64,000 nucleotides of DNA from Gilliamella sp. ESL0405 (GTDB lineage Bacteria; Pseudomonadota; Gammaproteobacteria; Enterobacterales; Orbaceae), in NCBI RefSeq assembly GCF_019469205.1, contig NZ_CP048265.1, positions 682,001 through 746,000 of the forward strand. The letters are read 5' to 3'. The position numbers and the translations under genes are program-made. Shown one piece after another: positions 8,517 to 18,679 of this stretch. Position 1 is the stretch's first letter; every line of letters starts with the position of its first letter. The notes beneath the pieces are model-generated. The model was not told the DNA's origin, did no database searches, and worked only from the letters and a program-made list of their open reading frames with translations.

Positions 8517-9728
8517 ATGCAAGAAAAACCTATTACCATAGCTAGTTTAGCATGGCGAAATATTCAACGGCGACCGTTTCGTAGTTGTTGTTTGATTATC
8601 ATCATTATGCTTTTTTCTGCAACGCTATTTGGTGGTAGTGTGCTGATGAAAAACCTAAGCTTGGGCATTGCCGGTATGGGCAATCGCTTAGGGGCTGATA
8701 TTTTGATTGTGCCACATGGTTATGAAAAAAATCTTGAAGTGGCGCTGTTGCGTGGTGAGCCGAGTAGTTTTTATCTTAAAGTTGATTTGATTGATAAAAT
8801 TAAGAATATCAAAGGAATTGATACCATTTCGCCTCAACTTTTTATTGCCTCGTTAAATGCCGGCTGTTGTAGCTCCAAAGTGCAATTAATTGGCTTTGAT
8901 CAGCATAGTGATTTTGTGATTAAGCCTTGGCTTCAAACCCAATTATCTCAGCCACTGAGCGATAATCAAGTGGTGGTAGGGGCTAAAATCACATCCGAAG
9001 TGGGCGATGAAATCAGGTTTTTTAATCATCCATTCAAAATTGCGGCGAAAATGGATAGTACCGGAATGGGGTTTGATACTTCAGTTTTTATGACTATGTC
9101 AGCAGCGCAAGCATTAATGAGAGACGCCAAACTAATCGAGGGTGATGTTGAACACTTTAATAACTATGCTTCATCTATTTTTATCAAAGTCGATCCAAAT
9201 TATTCACCGAAAGATGTGGTCAATCAAATTATGCCCAAATTTGCTATTGACTATAATCTTGATTTTGTGATGACTAAAGGGATGTTAAGTAATATTGCTA
9301 AATATCTAAATAGCTTCTCAACAATTGTTTATAGTTTATCTGCTCTATTTTGGGTACTGGCAATTATTGTGATCTTCGTTATCTTCTCTTCATCACTAAA
9401 CGAACGTAAACGGGAAATTAGTATTTTACGGATTTTAGGCGCTTCACGTCGTGATTTAGTGAAAATGTTATTACGTGAATCACTAATTATTTGTGCATTA
9501 GGTGGAATTGCTGGAATAGTGATTGCCGGCGTATTGCTATATGCCTTTAGTTTATTGATCTGCCAATCAATAGGGCTTCCTTGTGTTAATATCGGATTAT
9601 TAGATGTCTTAATTTATGCTAGCGTGGTGTTTGTTTTAACATTAATAATTGGACCATTTTCAAGTATCTATTCAGCCTTATCCATGACTAAATTTGATAC
9701 GTATCGCACGCTGCGAGAGGGTGAATAA
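8517..9728 (+). CDS. FtsX/MacB-type ABC permease (third of three)
   Basis: The 403-aa permease has an N-terminal helix after a basic WRNIQRRPFRS segment, a periplasmic domain starting GADILIVPHGYEKN, and three C-terminal helices introduced by ERKREISILRILGAS. The periplasmic domain has a CC pair (NAGCCSSK), unlike the other two permeases. Its stop codon abuts the ATG of the ATPase that follows, so the two form a second ABC module in the same operon. This three-permease, two-ATPase set matches the C. jejuni P19 locus in general design. Confidence 0.88.
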   Translation: MQEKPITIASLAWRNIQRRPFRSCCLIIIIMLFSATLFGGSVLMKNLSLGIAGMGNRLGADILIVPHGYEKNLEVALLRGEPSSFYLKVDLIDKIKNIKGIDTISPQLFIASLNAGCCSSKVQLIGFDQHSDFVIKPWLQTQLSQPLSDNQVVVGAKITSEVGDEIRFFNHPFKIAAKMDSTGMGFDTSVFMTMSAAQALMRDAKLIEGDVEHFNNYASSIFIKVDPNYSPKDVVNQIMPKFAIDYNLDFVMTKGMLSNIAKYLNSFSTIVYSLSALFWVLAIIVIFVIFSSSLNERKREISILRILGASRRDLVKMLLRESLIICALGGIAGIVIAGVLLYAFSLLICQSIGLPCVNIGLLDVLIYASVVFVLTLIIGPFSSIYSALSMTKFDTYRTLREGE

Positions 9729-10412
9729 ATGCTATTAGATATCAAAAATTTACGCAAAGATTATCAACGAGGTGAGCAAACTTTTTCGGCAGTGAATAAT
9801 GTTAGTTTTTCAATGGCTGAAAATGATTTTATCTGTATTATGGGTAAATCAGGCAGTGGCAAAACCACACTCCTTAATATGATTGCAGGCTTACTGACCC
9901 CAACTCAAGGCAAAATTATCATCAATGGCACTAATTTGTTTGAGCTTAATGATCAGCAAGTATCTGCTTTTCGTAATCAGCATATTGGTTATGTTCCGCA
10001 AGGGAGTAGTTTGCTCCCTAATTTAACTGCGCTGGAAAATATTCGATTACCCTTTTATCTGACTAAGCGCCCAAATCAAAGCACATTAAATTTAGCTAAA
10101 CAATTGCTGGAAAAAGCGAAAGTCGCTGATTTACAAAATGCTTATCCGGCAAATATGTCAGGTGGAGAGATGCGGCGCATTGCCATATTACGTGCACTGA
10201 TTTGTCAGCCCAAAATCATTATCGCTGATGAACCGACAAGCGATTTGGATGAAGAGAGCGCCACTGAAATTATGCAACTTTTGTCAGATATTCATCAGCA
10301 AGGTACGGCTTTATTAATTGTTACCCATGATAATGATGTGGCAAGCTATAGCCAAAAAATTGTGAAAATGTCATCAGGTCGCTTAATTGACCAATCAAAT
10401 AAGTCAGTTTAA
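9729..10412 (+). CDS. ABC transporter ATPase, partner of the third permease
   Basis: The 227-aa ATPase has Walker A GKSGSGKTT, Q-loop region YVPQGSSLL, signature MSGGEMRR, Walker B IIIADEPTSDLDEE and H-loop VTHD. The signature has M in place of the usual L, as in other MacB/LolD relatives. The ATG starts directly after the TAA of the permease gene, which implies translational coupling. It is the last gene of the operon. Its end lies inside a hairpin shared with the convergent yceF. Confidence 0.92.
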   Translation: MLLDIKNLRKDYQRGEQTFSAVNNVSFSMAENDFICIMGKSGSGKTTLLNMIAGLLTPTQGKIIINGTNLFELNDQQVSAFRNQHIGYVPQGSSLLPNLTALENIRLPFYLTKRPNQSTLNLAKQLLEKAKVADLQNAYPANMSGGEMRRIAILRALICQPKIIIADEPTSDLDEESATEIMQLLSDIHQQGTALLIVTHDNDVASYSQKIVKMSSGRLIDQSNKSV

Positions 10413-10434
10413 TGATTAAGTAAACACTGACTTA
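10400..10434. terminator. bidirectional terminator between the iron operon and yceF
   Basis: TAAGTCAGT (10400-10408) pairs with ACTGACTTA (10426-10434). The hairpin contains the stop codons of both convergent genes, which end only 20 bp apart. U-tracts are weak on both sides. Confidence 0.55.
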
Positions 10435-11016
10435 GGCGATTAAAAGCGGGTTATGCCCCATTTTTATCATGATTTTATTCAATGTTAACAATGGTAAACC
10501 AATAAGCGAATTAATATCATTGCCTTCGAGCTTGTCAAACAGGGTAATACCCAGTTCATCACATTTAAAACTACCTGCACATTGCAAAGGCATCTCTTTA
10601 GCAATGTAAGCATCAATTTCGGCATCAGACAATTGTCGAAAAGTGACTTTAAATGGTTCGCAAATAGTGGTTGATTGCATCGATTGGGTATCAATTACTG
10701 TCATGCCGGTAAAAAAATAAAAAGTGTTGCCACTGCTTTTTTTCAATTGTATACGAGCGTTTTCAACCGTGTGAGGCTTACCCACAATTTGATCATTAAG
10801 CACACCCACTTGATCAGAACCAATAATTAAACTATTGGGATACTTTGCAACTAATGATTGTGCTTTAAGCTTTGCTAGTCGTACAACCAATTGCTCTGCC
10901 GATTCACCCGGTAGCGGGGTTTCATCACAAACTGGCGGAACACACTCAAAGGGTATCGCTAACTTTTCCAGTACTTTCTTACGTGATAGTGAAGTTGAGG
11001 CTAATATGATTTTCAT
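10432..11016 (-). CDS. yceF: Maf-like nucleotide pyrophosphatase, YceF type (7-methyl-GTP)
   Basis: The 194-aa protein starts MKIILASTSLSRKKVLEKL, the Maf signature, and carries DETPLPGES, the catalytic-Asp region IIGSDQVG and GKPHTVENA. The late FTGMTVI, CAGSFKCDELG and GNDINSLIGLPL segments match the YceF subgroup rather than the YhdE dTTP/UTP subgroup. Members of the YceF branch hydrolyse m7GTP, a house-cleaning function. The start is 1 base downstream of the end of the acetyltransferase gene, so the two are probably co-transcribed. Confidence 0.88.
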   Translation of the reverse strand: MKIILASTSLSRKKVLEKLAIPFECVPPVCDETPLPGESAEQLVVRLAKLKAQSLVAKYPNSLIIGSDQVGVLNDQIVGKPHTVENARIQLKKSSGNTFYFFTGMTVIDTQSMQSTTICEPFKVTFRQLSDAEIDAYIAKEMPLQCAGSFKCDELGITLFDKLEGNDINSLIGLPLLTLNKIMIKMGHNPLLIA

Positions 11017-11017
11017 G

Positions 11018-11425
11018 TTAAGGCTTCTTATTTAATATCCAAGCTGAAGGGTGAGCATTAAACCCTATGTGACCATAATAATCAACTGCCGAAGGCGCGG
11101 CCAGTAAGGTTATTGAACACTGCTTGTCGGTATTTTGCTTAATTTGATGAATTAATTGTTTGCCAATTCCCTGTTTTTGATAATTTTTATCAACGGCGAG
11201 ATCGGCTAAATAAGTGATATAGACAAAATCGGTTAAACAACGGGCGATACCGACTAATTGCTTTTCATGCCATGCGGTGATAATGAGATTTGCATTATCT
11301 AACATAGCTTGAAAACGCTTTGCATCGTCAATTGGTCGACGTTCACCTAATGAACAGTTTTGATAAAGTATTTGGGTTTGTTCAAGTGTTGGCTTAACAT
11401 CTGAACGATAAATAATACTGTGCAT
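11018..11425 (-). CDS. GNAT-family N-acetyltransferase
   Basis: The 135-aa protein has the GNAT acetyl-CoA signature: DLAVDKNYQKQGIGKQLI (the R/QxxGxG/A loop with beta-strand 4) and a C-terminal YYGHIGF segment typical of small acetyltransferases. I placed the start at 11425 because GGAG (11432-11435) lies 6 bases before that ATG, while the ATG at 11440 has no such site. The substrate is unknown. It is transcribed with yceF. Its start faces the universal stress gene across about 200 bp. Confidence 0.85.
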   Translation of the reverse strand: MHSIIYRSDVKPTLEQTQILYQNCSLGERRPIDDAKRFQAMLDNANLIITAWHEKQLVGIARCLTDFVYITYLADLAVDKNYQKQGIGKQLIHQIKQNTDKQCSITLLAAPSAVDYYGHIGFNAHPSAWILNKKP

Positions 11426-11625
11426 TTTGATCTCCGTCATATAATGAATAAAAACTTATTTCAATTTTCTCAATTAATTTTAGGATATCATTATAGGTTA
11501 ATTGAGCATATGACAATATAAAATAATGGGTGTATCAATCCTAAACTAGTAGCATAATAGTTGAGTAAAAGCGTTAACGCAGGTTAATGATTCAAGTTTA
11601 CATTTATCGAGTTGGGGGGAGTATT

Positions 11626-12054
11626 ATGTACAATAAAATTTTGGTGCCAATTGATATCACCGAAGAGGATTTAACTAAAAAAGTTATTCCGCATGTTGAG
11701 CGCTTAGCAAAACTAGCTAATGCTCAAGTGATCTTTTTTCATGCTTTGCCGGTTGCTTCGGCTATCGTCAATGCTTACTCCTTTGGTTTTGATGAGTTTA
11801 AAGACAAAGCTACCGTTCAGACTGAGCAATACTTACATAAATTAATGGAATCGATTAATTTACCACAGGAAAATTTATCTTTTTCGATCGCTTTTGGCAA
11901 TCCTAGAGATGAAATTTTATCGTTGGCCAATGAAATTAAGCCTGATCTCATCATCTTAGGCTCAAGACGCCCAAATATCACAACCCACTTACTCGGCTCC
12001 AATGCCTCGGGGGTGGTGCGTGGCGCTCAAACCTCGGTGCTGGTGGTAAGATAG
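11626..12054 (+). CDS. universal stress protein, UspF-like
   Basis: The 142-aa protein begins MYNKILVPIDITEEDL and ends with the nucleotide-binding signature SRRPNITTHLLGSNASGVVR, close to UspF of E. coli (which has HRPDITTYLLGSNAAAVVR at the same place). ATP-binding Usp proteins of this class act in stress survival and adhesion. I chose the ATG at 11626 because a very strong GGGGGGAG (11614-11621) precedes it. A longer frame from 11587 adds residues foreign to the family. Confidence 0.88.
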   Translation: MYNKILVPIDITEEDLTKKVIPHVERLAKLANAQVIFFHALPVASAIVNAYSFGFDEFKDKATVQTEQYLHKLMESINLPQENLSFSIAFGNPRDEILSLANEIKPDLIILGSRRPNITTHLLGSNASGVVRGAQTSVLVVR

Positions 12055-12088
12055 CGATTGTCAACAATGCGTTTTAAGCTATAAAGCA

Positions 12089-12110
12089 GGGGAGTGATTA
12101 AATCATCCCC
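12089..12110. terminator. possible terminator between usp and rlmKL
   Basis: GGGG (12089-12092) and GTGA (12094-12097) pair with TCAT and CCCC (12103-12110), with a single bulged A at 12093 and a 5-nt loop; T-rich sequence follows on the plus strand. It lies between two convergent genes. Confidence 0.4.
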
Positions 12111-12148
12111 CTCTTTGTTACAGTGATGTTTTTTAATAACGTTGCAGA

Positions 12149-14269
12149 CTATTGATGTTTAACAATAAAACAGCAGTGTATCTGTTTGTTACGCTTAAAA
12201 TCTAATGAGAGCGTTTTGTTGGTTATATCTTGATAAGTTAGCCCTAGCTTTTGCATACCTTCGGCATCCATTTTAAAACCACGCTTATTATTTGAAAAAA
12301 TAATTGTGCCATTAGGTCTTAATAAACGTTTTAGATCTGCCATTAATTTTAAGTGATCCCGCTGAACATCAAAGGTATTGTCCATGCGTTTTGAGTTTGA
12401 AAATGTCGGTGGATCGATAAATATTAAGTCAAATTGATCCTCACTTTGGGCTAAATAAAGTAGGCAGTCAGCTTGAATTAATCGGTGTTTTTTGCCGGTT
12501 AAACCATTTTGCTTTAAATTGCGATCCGCCCATTGTAAATAGGTTCTCGACATGTCGACAGTCGTGGTGGTTTTTGCCCCGCCAAGACCGGCATAAACAG
12601 TTGCCGTGCCGGTATAAGCAAACAGGTTTAAAAAGTCTTTGCCTGCGCTCATTTCGCCAATCATTTTACGCGCTAAACGATGATCTAAAAACAGCCCTGT
12701 ATCTAAGTAATCGGTCACATTAACCCAAAATTGGGTTTTACGCCCACCGATAGAATATTCGTGAACTAAGAAGTAGTCCTGTTTTTGCCCCAATTTTTGA
12801 TACTGTTGTTTGCCTTTTTGTTTTTCCCGTGTTTTTAAGATAAGTTGATCCGCTGTCAATTCAAGCACTGACATCGTGGCGTTAATGATATCAAATAGGC
12901 GCTGCCGTGTTTTTTGAGGATCGATATTTTTCGGTGCTGCGTACTCTTGAATGACAACTTTATCTTTATAACGGTCGATTGCAACATTGTATTCGGGCAG
13001 ATCAGCATCGTAAAGTCGATAACATTCAAGTTGTTCAAGCGAAGCCCATTTTTCAAGTTTTTGCCTGTTTTTGCGTAAGCGATTGGCAAAATCACTTGCC
13101 GCAATGGTTTGTACTGGTGTCGATTCGGCATTATCACGTTTAGCAATAGCATAATTTTTTTGCACACAGTCTAACGGACCATTTTTGGCTTTGAACTGTT
13201 TATCTGCACGCATTTGTAGGCAATCTAACAATTGGGGTGCGCCGCTAAAAAGTGACAGTCTCCAGCCGGCAAAGTTTTGTTTTATTTGCTGTCCTAAGGC
13301 CGAATGTAAAGCAATCAGTGCCGGTTCGCTCTCTAAACGTTCGCCGTAAGGCGGATTACTAATAATCATCCCTGTTGTTGTGTTCGGTAACGGGTTGGTT
13401 AATTGTGTCACATCTTGCGAGGCAAAGGTGATTAAGTCAGCAACGCCAGCTTGTAATGCATTTTGTTTTGCTCGCTCAAGTACTGCCGGGTTGTTATCGT
13501 AGCCGATAAATGGCGTTGTTGATTTACAAATATTATGTTTGGCCGTAAAAAGTATGTCGTTCCAAAGTGTCGGATTAAATCCTTTCCAGGCAAAAAATCC
13601 CCATTGTTTACGATGTAAACCCGGTGGGATTTTCGATGCAATCATGGCGGCCTCGATCAATAAGGTGCCCGAACCACACATCGGATCGAGTAATGGCTCG
13701 TCGGTTTGCCAGCCAGAACGCTGAATAATCGCCGCCGCTAGGTTTTCTTTCAGCGGAGCTTGACCGGTTTGCTGGCGATAACCACGTTGGTGTAAGCTAT
13801 TACCACTTAAATCTAATGATAGCGTTACTCGGTTTTTATGCAAATAAGCATGAATACGAATATCAGGATCTTGCTTTGCAACACTCGGTCTTAAATCGGT
13901 ATGACGAGAGAAGTTATCAACAATGGCATCTTTGATTTTTAATGCGCCATATTGGCTATTACGAATAAAGTCATTAACGCCAACGAAATTGATCACAAAT
14001 GAATTATCGACAGCAAAAATATCGGTCCATTTTATATTAAATACGCAAGAGTAAAGATCTAAATCACTATAGATATCAAACTCTGCAATCGGCAGTAAGA
14101 TGCGTGATGCTAAGCGTGACCATAATAGCGATTGATATAAGGTCTGTTCATCAGCATCAAAATAGACGCCGCCTTGAGCAATTTTACAATTGGCAGCGCC
14201 GATGTGTTCTAACTCTTTTTTTAATAACTCTTCAAGCCCGCGCGATGTGCTGGCAAATAGTGCTTTCAT
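12149..14269 (-). CDS. rlmL: bifunctional 23S rRNA methyltransferase RlmKL
   Basis: The 706-aa protein fuses two SAM methyltransferases. The N-terminal half has a THUMP region and the RlmL part with [14 protein letters not shown] and NPPYGERL. It makes m2G2445. The C-terminal RlmK half has [15 protein letters not shown] and [12 protein letters not shown] and makes m7G2069. The start [16 protein letters not shown] is the usual one for the family, so I took the ATG at 14269 rather than the longer frame from 14302. It lies downstream of the mtl operon on the same strand, 180 bp away. Confidence 0.93.
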   Translation of the reverse strand: MKALFASTSRGLEELLKKELEHIGAANCKIAQGGVYFDADEQTLYQSLLWSRLASRILLPIAEFDIYSDLDLYSCVFNIKWTDIFAVDNSFVINFVGVNDFIRNSQYGALKIKDAIVDNFSRHTDLRPSVAKQDPDIRIHAYLHKNRVTLSLDLSGNSLHQRGYRQQTGQAPLKENLAAAIIQRSGWQTDEPLLDPMCGSGTLLIEAAMIASKIPPGLHRKQWGFFAWKGFNPTLWNDILFTAKHNICKSTTPFIGYDNNPAVLERAKQNALQAGVADLITFASQDVTQLTNPLPNTTTGMIISNPPYGERLESEPALIALHSALGQQIKQNFAGWRLSLFSGAPQLLDCLQMRADKQFKAKNGPLDCVQKNYAIAKRDNAESTPVQTIAASDFANRLRKNRQKLEKWASLEQLECYRLYDADLPEYNVAIDRYKDKVVIQEYAAPKNIDPQKTRQRLFDIINATMSVLELTADQLILKTREKQKGKQQYQKLGQKQDYFLVHEYSIGGRKTQFWVNVTDYLDTGLFLDHRLARKMIGEMSAGKDFLNLFAYTGTATVYAGLGGAKTTTTVDMSRTYLQWADRNLKQNGLTGKKHRLIQADCLLYLAQSEDQFDLIFIDPPTFSNSKRMDNTFDVQRDHLKLMADLKRLLRPNGTIIFSNNKRGFKMDAEGMQKLGLTYQDITNKTLSLDFKRNKQIHCCFIVKHQ

Positions 14270-14449
14270 GCATAATCCACTTAAAAATAAAATTGCTGGC
14301 ATTATACCGACTTATTAATGCAGTGGGAAATAAAGCCGATATTTAACCATTTTTTTACGACAATCAAATAGGCTCAGTTGCTTAACTGTTCTGTTTTTAT
14401 CGTTATTTTGCTGTTAATTGCACTGCACTTATTATCGATTCATTAAGCT

Positions 14450-15001
14450 TTAGGCAAAATAATCGATTTTTTGTTTATTTACAATTCTAAGTGTGAGATC
14501 GGTAATGGCAATAATTAGAGCCGAACGGATCATTTGTTGATAGCGGTGTTGATACATGGTTGATTTTAACGTATCGACAATACCCAGTTCTTTTACTTGT
14601 TCATGCTGATCAGCCCAATTGGGGGGGAGTACCATATCATGGAGTAAACTAATCGGCCCTAATATTTCATCATCCAGAAAGGTGTATTTTTTATCGTCTT
14701 GTTCTAATTCTTCTAAAATCGCTATCAGCAGTTCGATATCTTCATAATCTTCACGGGTAATAATGCCCAGCGCATAAAGCAGTTTTAAGCAAACCGAAGT
14801 ATCATTAAGTGGGCCGTTTTTGCCGACTAAAGTGGGGATAACAAATTTAATGGCGTGCGTATCTTTACGAAAAACAGTTAAAATTAATTGATTAACACTT
14901 TGGTTAATGAGCTTAATTGCAACCGTCAGCAAGCTGTAAATATCAGCTTGCTGATTGAGTTTTTCAAGTATCGTGTCTTCTGCTAATATCGTGTCGGGCA
15001 T
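14450..15001 (-). CDS. mtlR: mannitol operon regulator MtlR
   Basis: The 183-aa protein is all-helical and matches the MtlR family (FVIPTLVGKNGPLNDTSVCLKLLYALGIIT and the late SLLHDMVLPP). It follows mtlD by 6 bp, in the standard mtlA-mtlD-mtlR order. Enterobacterial MtlR lowers mtl expression, and the family has no obvious HTH, so it probably works through protein contact. Confidence 0.9.
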   Translation of the reverse strand: MPDTILAEDTILEKLNQQADIYSLLTVAIKLINQSVNQLILTVFRKDTHAIKFVIPTLVGKNGPLNDTSVCLKLLYALGIITREDYEDIELLIAILEELEQDDKKYTFLDDEILGPISLLHDMVLPPNWADQHEQVKELGIVDTLKSTMYQHRYQQMIRSALIIAITDLTLRIVNKQKIDYFA

Positions 15002-15007
15002 CTTTGC

Positions 15008-16168
15008 TTAATATTGATGATTTTGCATAGCAGTATAAAGTTGTTCAATTTGCGGAACAATAGGATTATCGTTTTCAATGCCAGAAATCGAACAAAAAGC
15101 TTGCGTAATGCCATGCTGTGCAATTTGATTGGCTAAATCAACGGCTTGTTCGTCTTCATGATTTCGATAATTGAGCGCAGCGGCAATACCAATTAATAAA
15201 TTGCTATTGGTTAGTTGATGCTCAAATGTGCCTAATAAAGGTTTAATCAAACGGTCACCGGTAGCTAATTTTCGCATTGGCTGGCGACCCACTCGGGCGG
15301 TATCGTCATGCAAGTACGGGTTTTCAAATCGAGTAAGAATCTTTTCGATATAAGCTTGATGTTTGGTTGGATCAAATTGATATCGTTTGATTAAAACTTG
15401 ACCGCTTTCTTCCATTGCGCCACGTACTACATCTCGAATTCGATCTACTAAAATGGCTTCACGAATTGTGGCGATATTATGGTAGTACCCTAAATAGGCT
15501 GTAATGGCATGACCGGTATTGAGGGTAAATAGTTTGCGTTCGACAAACGCCATTAAATTATCGACAGGCTCCATGCCTTTGATTGCTGGAATAGGGCCAA
15601 TAAATTGATTTTTATCGACAATCCATTCGCAAAAAGTTTCAACGGTGACTTCTAATATATCACCCGTTTTTGACGTTGCAGGCGGCACGATGCGATCGAC
15701 GGCAGAATCGACAAAGCCAATATGGCTATTGACCCAATGATGAAGATCGTCGGGTATTGTTTTAAAAATTTCTTGTTTAAATTGGCTGGTACCTCGAACC
15801 ATATTTTCACATGCGATGATATTTAATGGTGCGTTATTACCTTGTTGATGTCTTGCGATAATGCCTTTAGCTACTGTCGGCGCTATGCGAGCTAGTATTT
15901 GTGGACCTACGGCGGTTGTGACTAGATCGACTTTAGCAATGTAATTTATCACTTCATCGGAAGTGCTGTTAATTGCATCAACATTGCGGACAATTTCCGT
16001 GGTTGAGTTTTCACCAACTACATTGACAGGATATTGATGGCGCTTTGCCAATTCGTCGATAACTTGTTGATTGACATCAGCAAAAGTAACATGTATTCCC
16101 GCATCTGATAATAATTTGCCAATAAAACCACGTCCAATGTTCCCGGCGCCAAAATGTAATGCTTGCAT
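15008..16168 (-). CDS. mtlD: mannitol-1-phosphate 5-dehydrogenase
   Basis: The 386-aa enzyme oxidises mannitol 1-phosphate, made by the PTS, to fructose 6-phosphate with NAD. The N-terminal [17 protein letters not shown] is its Rossmann nucleotide-binding loop. [11 protein letters not shown] and the [15 protein letters not shown] catalytic-region motif are all present. Length is normal for the family (about 382). A hairpin separates it from mtlA upstream. Confidence 0.96.
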   Translation of the reverse strand: MQALHFGAGNIGRGFIGKLLSDAGIHVTFADVNQQVIDELAKRHQYPVNVVGENSTTEIVRNVDAINSTSDEVINYIAKVDLVTTAVGPQILARIAPTVAKGIIARHQQGNNAPLNIIACENMVRGTSQFKQEIFKTIPDDLHHWVNSHIGFVDSAVDRIVPPATSKTGDILEVTVETFCEWIVDKNQFIGPIPAIKGMEPVDNLMAFVERKLFTLNTGHAITAYLGYYHNIATIREAILVDRIRDVVRGAMEESGQVLIKRYQFDPTKHQAYIEKILTRFENPYLHDDTARVGRQPMRKLATGDRLIKPLLGTFEHQLTNSNLLIGIAAALNYRNHEDEQAVDLANQIAQHGITQAFCSISGIENDNPIVPQIEQLYTAMQNHQY

Positions 16169-16218
16169 AATAATTGACCTTCTTATTTAATTTTAATTAT
16201 TTAACTGTTTTATTATTC

Positions 16219-16252
16219 ATTACCCACATCCTGATTTCAAAATGTGGGTAAT
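16219..16252 (-). promoter_or_regulatory. intercistronic hairpin between mtlA and mtlD
   Basis: ATTACCCACAT (16219-16229) pairs perfectly with ATGTGGGTAAT (16242-16252), giving an 11-bp stem and 12-nt loop. It starts 12 bases after the mtlA stop codon. With no U-tract, it fits 3'-end stabilisation of mtlA or partial termination. Confidence 0.6.
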
Positions 16253-16263
16253 ATTTACGCTTG

Positions 16264-18159
16264 TTAACTCAGTATTGTTAAAACTTCTTCGATGTTACAA
16301 GTCGTTGCAAGTTGTGCGATGATTTTTGGATCATCCAGTGCATTAGTGAGTTTGGCGATAACATCTAAATGTTCGTTATTACGCGCTGCAATACCAATAA
16401 CAATTCTTGCCTGATCTTGTTCTTCCTCACCAAATTGTACGCCTGCTGGATACTGGCAAAATACAATACCGGTTGTAATAACATCATCTTTTGCTTCAAT
16501 CGTGCCATGCGGTACGGCAATCGATTCACCTAAAAAGGTAGAGGTTAACCGTTCACGTTCAAGCATTGCTTCAATATAAGCCGGTTTAACATAGCCATTA
16601 TCGACTAATTTTTGCCCGACATAGCGAATCGCCTCTTCTTTACTGTTTGCCGTTAGACCTAAAAAGATATTCTTTTCAGTGAGTTTAAATAGTGGTGTGT
16701 TTTCAACCGCAGATTGGCGATTTTGTTGGGTATCAGATAAATGGTTAGTTTGCGCATCGGTTAATTCAACAACCAATCGGCTGTATAAGTCACTATCTAA
16801 AAAGTTAGTTAAAGAAATATGGTGTGCATCTGGCGCATACTGTTTTGCCCGTTCAGTGAGATCTTTGTGTGTAATAACGATATCAGCATCATTAGGTAAA
16901 TTGTTAATGGCTAAATTAATGACGTTAATATCTAAATTGGCATCTTGTACTTTTTTACGTAATACGCCAGCACCCATTGCACTTGACCCCATGCCGGCAT
17001 CACAAGCGACAATAATTTTTTTCACCTCGGTAAGGGTAAAGGTTTTATTTTCTGAGCCTTTTGCCTCGTTTTTCATCATGGAGACATCAGATTTAGCATC
17101 TTCAAAACTTTTATCGTTATTTTTTGTGGTTTTTAATAAAATTGCTGAAACTACAAATGATACTGCTGTTGCGGCAATAACTGATAGTGTTACACCTAAA
17201 TATGACCCTTTTGCCATACTCATCACTGCAAATATTGAACCCGGCGAAGCTGGCGCAGTTAATCCGGCATCAAATACGGTTAAAGTGAAGATACCGGTCA
17301 TGCCACCTAAAATAACTGCAATAATTAAGCGAGGATTCATCAACACATATGGGAAGTAAATTTCATGAATACCGCCAAAGAAGTGAATGATTGCTGCGCC
17401 ACTAGCTGAACCTTTTGCCGCACCTTTACCAAAGAACATGTAAGCGATCAATAAACCTAAGCCCGGACCCGGATTTGCTTCGATTAAAAAGAAGATTGAT
17501 TTACCGGTTTCTGCAACTTGTGTTACGCCTAATGAGGTAAATACACCGTGATTAATGGCATTGTTAAGAAATAATACTTTTGCCGGCTCGACAAGGATTG
17601 AGGTAAGCGGTAATAAACCATGATCGACCATAAATTGCACTGCGACAATCAATATACCGGTTAACCAAGTCACCGACGGACCAATTGCGAAAAAAGCAAT
17701 CAACGCAAGAATCATGCCCAGTATGCCCGCTGAAAAGTTATTGACCAGCATCTCAAAACCACTTTTGACTTTGCCTTCTACGGCTTTGTCAAAGATTTTA
17801 ATTGTCCAGCCACCTAATGGTCCTGATATCATGGCACCTAAAAACATCGGAATTGATGCACCAACAATAACACCAAATGTTGTGATAGCACCTACCACTC
17901 CTCCACGCTCACCATAGACAAGTTTACCACCGGTATAACCAATGAGTAATGGAAGGAGGTAGGTAATCATCGGTCCAATGAATGAAGTAGAAATCGCTTC
18001 GTTAGGCAGCCATCCGCCTGCGCTAGGATCTTTGGCGTTGAATAAAAATATGGCTGTAATAAAACCCCAAGCAATAAATGCGCCGATGTTTGGCATCACC
18101 ATATTACTGAGAAAGCGTCCGAAATTTTGGACTTTTAATTTGATATTTGAGGTACTCAT
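16264..18159 (-). CDS. mtlA: PTS mannitol transporter EIICBA
   Basis: The 631-aa permease phosphorylates mannitol while importing it. The membrane EIIC domain fills about residues 1-345. EIIB follows with the phosphocysteine at about residue 386 in VACDAGMGSSA. EIIA at the C-terminus has its phospho-His at about residue 551 in ESIAVPHGT. All three domains are intact, as in E. coli MtlA (637 aa). It is the first gene of the operon, and two CRP sites lie 90 and 135 bp upstream of its start. Confidence 0.96.
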   Translation of the reverse strand: MSTSNIKLKVQNFGRFLSNMVMPNIGAFIAWGFITAIFLFNAKDPSAGGWLPNEAISTSFIGPMITYLLPLLIGYTGGKLVYGERGGVVGAITTFGVIVGASIPMFLGAMISGPLGGWTIKIFDKAVEGKVKSGFEMLVNNFSAGILGMILALIAFFAIGPSVTWLTGILIVAVQFMVDHGLLPLTSILVEPAKVLFLNNAINHGVFTSLGVTQVAETGKSIFFLIEANPGPGLGLLIAYMFFGKGAAKGSASGAAIIHFFGGIHEIYFPYVLMNPRLIIAVILGGMTGIFTLTVFDAGLTAPASPGSIFAVMSMAKGSYLGVTLSVIAATAVSFVVSAILLKTTKNNDKSFEDAKSDVSMMKNEAKGSENKTFTLTEVKKIIVACDAGMGSSAMGAGVLRKKVQDANLDINVINLAINNLPNDADIVITHKDLTERAKQYAPDAHHISLTNFLDSDLYSRLVVELTDAQTNHLSDTQQNRQSAVENTPLFKLTEKNIFLGLTANSKEEAIRYVGQKLVDNGYVKPAYIEAMLERERLTSTFLGESIAVPHGTIEAKDDVITTGIVFCQYPAGVQFGEEEQDQARIVIGIAARNNEHLDVIAKLTNALDDPKIIAQLATTCNIEEVLTILS

Positions 18160-18249
18160 AAATTAATCTTTCCTTGTTGATTGATATAATCATAATGCTG
18201 TTATTGTAGAAGTATTCACTTATCGGATTCATCAAAAATAATTGATAAA

Positions 18250-18265
18250 TGTGACCAATATCACA
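18250..18265. promoter_or_regulatory. CRP site upstream of mtlA (proximal)
   Basis: TGTGA-CCAATA-TCACA is a perfect match to the CRP core TGTGA-N6-TCACA, about 90 bp upstream of mtlA. Catabolite control of mannitol use is expected. Confidence 0.8.
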
Positions 18266-18293
18266 CACCTAAGAGTAGGGTATTTTTATTTTT

Positions 18294-18309
18294 TGTGATC
18301 GAGATCACG
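18294..18309. promoter_or_regulatory. CRP site upstream of mtlA (distal)
   Basis: TGTGA-TCGAGA-TCACG matches 9 of 10 core positions and has the favoured GATC-GATC inner symmetry. Its centre is 44 bp from that of the proximal site, about four helical turns. Confidence 0.75.
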
Positions 18310-18679
18310 CCAATGTGGCGATAGGCTGTTTTTAAGGTAAGTTTTACTAAATTTGTTGGTTGTTTGAATTGGGGGCTTGCGATTTAGATAAGGTTATGTA
18401 TTGCCACAAACTTAAATTAATTTTAAGCGTTATCCGTGATTTATATAGTTTTACTTCCTTTTGCTGCCAATCAAAAATGAGTAAAAGATAAATACATTGC
18501 TGTTTTAATTGTTTCGCTATTTTTTGCAATAAAACGTTCTAAATACTTCATTCACATGCTTGAGCAAGAATAGTTAAATATGTATGACACATTTTATTTT
18601 CTGCTAATTAGGTAATTTTGGATGATACTATCAGATGACATTATTTTTTTGCTTAAACGTATACATTTTCTGAAACTTC

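Noticed and set aside
16679-17359. A 226-codon open frame on the plus strand opposite mtlA
   Set aside because: It is the mirror of a highly conserved coding region. It has no family resemblance and no ribosome site.
18347-18529. A 60-codon minus-strand frame between mtlA and the small membrane protein
   Set aside because: No ribosome site or family feature. The composition is that of AT-rich intergenic DNA.
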